From VBAS01 sp035318985 (GTDB lineage: Bacteria > Bacteroidota > Bacteroidia > Chitinophagales > Chitinophagaceae), in assembly GCA_035318985.1 (NCBI GenBank), contig DATHDP010000139.1, forward strand, positions 1 to 15,341: DNA of 15,341 bases, given 5' to 3'. The position numbers and the translations under genes are program-made. The notes beneath the pieces are model-generated. The model worked only from the letters and a program-made list of their open reading frames with translations. It did not search any database and was not told where the DNA came from. This document shows, in pieces, positions 14,766 through 15,341 of the stretch (its first letter is position 1; the number at the start of each line of letters is the position of its first letter).

Positions 14766-15233
14766 ATGACAGGCTTTCTCGGAGAATTCGAAGCGACGTT
14801 AGACGCCAAGGGGCGGTTTCTCTTGCCGGCAGGGCTGAAAAAGCAAATGCCGGACGGGGAAGGAAATCTGTTTGTTATTAACAGGGGATTTGAACAATGC
14901 CTGGCTCTTTATACCATAAAAAGTTGGGAACCGCTCTTTGCAGAAATTAATAAGCTAAATGAATTTGATCCGAAGGCCAGACAGTTTCGCCGTCATTTTT
15001 TAAATGGCGCCACACATGTTGAGCCGGATAGTGCAGGTCGCTTATTAGTTCCGCCAAATCTGAAAGACCATGCGGGTCTGCAAAAAGATATAGTGCTGGT
15101 ATCAGCAGTTAACAAAATCGAAATCTGGGATAGTAGTAAGTACCATCAGCTCTTTGACTCATTCTCTGCGGATGATTTCAGCAGTCTTGCCAAAGATGTG
15201 ATGGCGAAAGGCGATTCAGGAATTAGTAATTAG
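14766..15233 (+). CDS. mraZ: Transcriptional regulator MraZ, first gene of the dcw cluster
   Basis: MraZ is a DNA-binding protein of the SpoVT/AbrB-like fold that forms a ring and regulates its own promoter and the division and cell-wall genes downstream. The 155 residues contain the two expected repeats. The first begins FLGEFEATLDAKGRFLLPA at 4-22. The second includes ATHVEPDSAGRLLVPPNLKDHAG, where DSAGRLLVP is the family signature, and continues VLVSAVNKIEIWDSSKY. The start at 14766 gives the standard MTGFLGEF beginning. The last codons (GISN then TAG) fall in a heptamer repeat array, so the C-terminal tail is repeat-derived. rsmH begins 20 bases downstream, as expected for the cluster. 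Confidence 0.97.
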   Translation: MTGFLGEFEATLDAKGRFLLPAGLKKQMPDGEGNLFVINRGFEQCLALYTIKSWEPLFAEINKLNEFDPKARQFRRHFLNGATHVEPDSAGRLLVPPNLKDHAGLQKDIVLVSAVNKIEIWDSSKYHQLFDSFSADDFSSLAKDVMAKGDSGISN

Positions 15234-15240
15234 GAATTAG
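15220..15240. repeat. Heptamer repeat array (GAATTAG) across the mraZ stop codon
   Basis: The units are GAATTAG, TAATTAG and GAATTAG, seven bases each. The mraZ stop codon TAG (15231-15233) is part of the second unit. A second array with a different heptamer starts 30 bases further on, within rsmH. Confidence 0.75.
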
Positions 15241-15253
15241 AAAAAGGGAAATC

Positions 15254-15341
15254 ATGAAAAATGAAAAACCAAATTCCAAATCCCAAATTCCAAATTCCGA
15301 TTATCATACACCGGTTCTCCTTAAAGAAGCAGTGGATGGTT
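15254..15341 (+). CDS. rsmH: 16S rRNA (cytosine(1402)-N(4))-methyltransferase, N-terminal fragment
   Basis: Only 29 codons are visible before the window ends. After a variable leader, residues 17-29 read YHTPVLLKEAVDG, the conserved beginning of RsmH (MraW), which methylates C1402 of 16S rRNA using S-adenosylmethionine. Position directly after mraZ supports the call. The ATG at 15254 follows an AGGGA purine run five bases upstream. The first 16 residues include PNSKSQIPNSD, encoded by a four-unit AAATTCC heptamer array. This tail is not part of the conserved domain, so the N-terminal extension looks repeat-derived. Confidence 0.88.
   Translation, partial: MKNEKPNSKSQIPNSDYHTPVLLKEAVDG
15271..15298. 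repeat. Heptamer repeat array (AAATTCC) inside the 5' end of rsmH
   Basis: Four adjoining units are AAATTCC, AAATCCC, AAATTCC and AAATTCC. Because seven is not a multiple of three, the units are read in successive frames, giving NSKSQIPNS. The array lies immediately before the conserved rsmH coding sequence. Confidence 0.85.

Overview
The window reads as chromosomal housekeeping DNA from a member of the Bacteroidota, most likely the Chitinophagaceae or a close relative. This is inferred from several things. The DNA is AT-rich, start codons are preceded by A-rich sequence rather than strong Shine-Dalgarno sites, and TAnnTTTG-type -7 promoter elements precede some genes. atpD and atpC sit apart from the rest of the ATP synthase genes and atpC is very short. 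Lipoprotein signal peptides are frequent, and an ECF42-like sigma factor is paired with a YCII/DGPF protein. I see no rRNA, tRNA, CRISPR array, transposase or prophage.

Layout. 1-1423 (minus): 5' part of a lipoprotein L,D-transpeptidase that runs off the left edge. 1501-3119 (minus): a two-gene unit, YciI-like protein followed by an ECF42-like sigma factor, with a candidate self-recognised promoter. 3273-4010 (plus): SDR oxidoreductase. 4138-6132 (plus): atpD and atpC, the F1 beta and epsilon subunits, separated and followed by GC-rich palindromic repeats and closed by a terminator. 6365-7557 (minus): an unrecognised secreted protein and a DUF4197 lipoprotein. 7589-7966 (plus): TMEM220-type membrane protein. 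7999-10738 (minus): a ThuA plus glucose/sorbosone dehydrogenase fusion lipoprotein and a YqgE/AlgH protein. 10895-12238 (plus): a sensor histidine kinase with no adjacent response regulator. 12235-14505 (minus): queA, an unrecognised 167-residue protein and a DUF3052 protein. 14766 onward (plus): mraZ and the start of rsmH, the usual opening of the division and cell-wall (dcw) cluster.

The individual genes are mostly ordinary. The most unusual layer is repetitive DNA pressed against, or inside, genes. Short arrays with a strict 7-base period occur inside queA (in frame, adding about ten residues), across the stop codon of the ThuA fusion gene, across the stop codon of mraZ, and inside the first codons of rsmH. 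A separate family of GC-rich palindromes (core CCCCTAAAGGGG) surrounds atpC, and a related GC-rich hairpin ends four bases before the atpC start codon, where it could supply or hide the ribosome-binding site. Three candidate regulatory sites also stand out: an ECF42-like promoter before the yciI-sigma pair, a triple GTGNN repeat at 10-base spacing before mraZ that resembles MraZ boxes, and an inverted repeat between yqgE and the histidine kinase gene.
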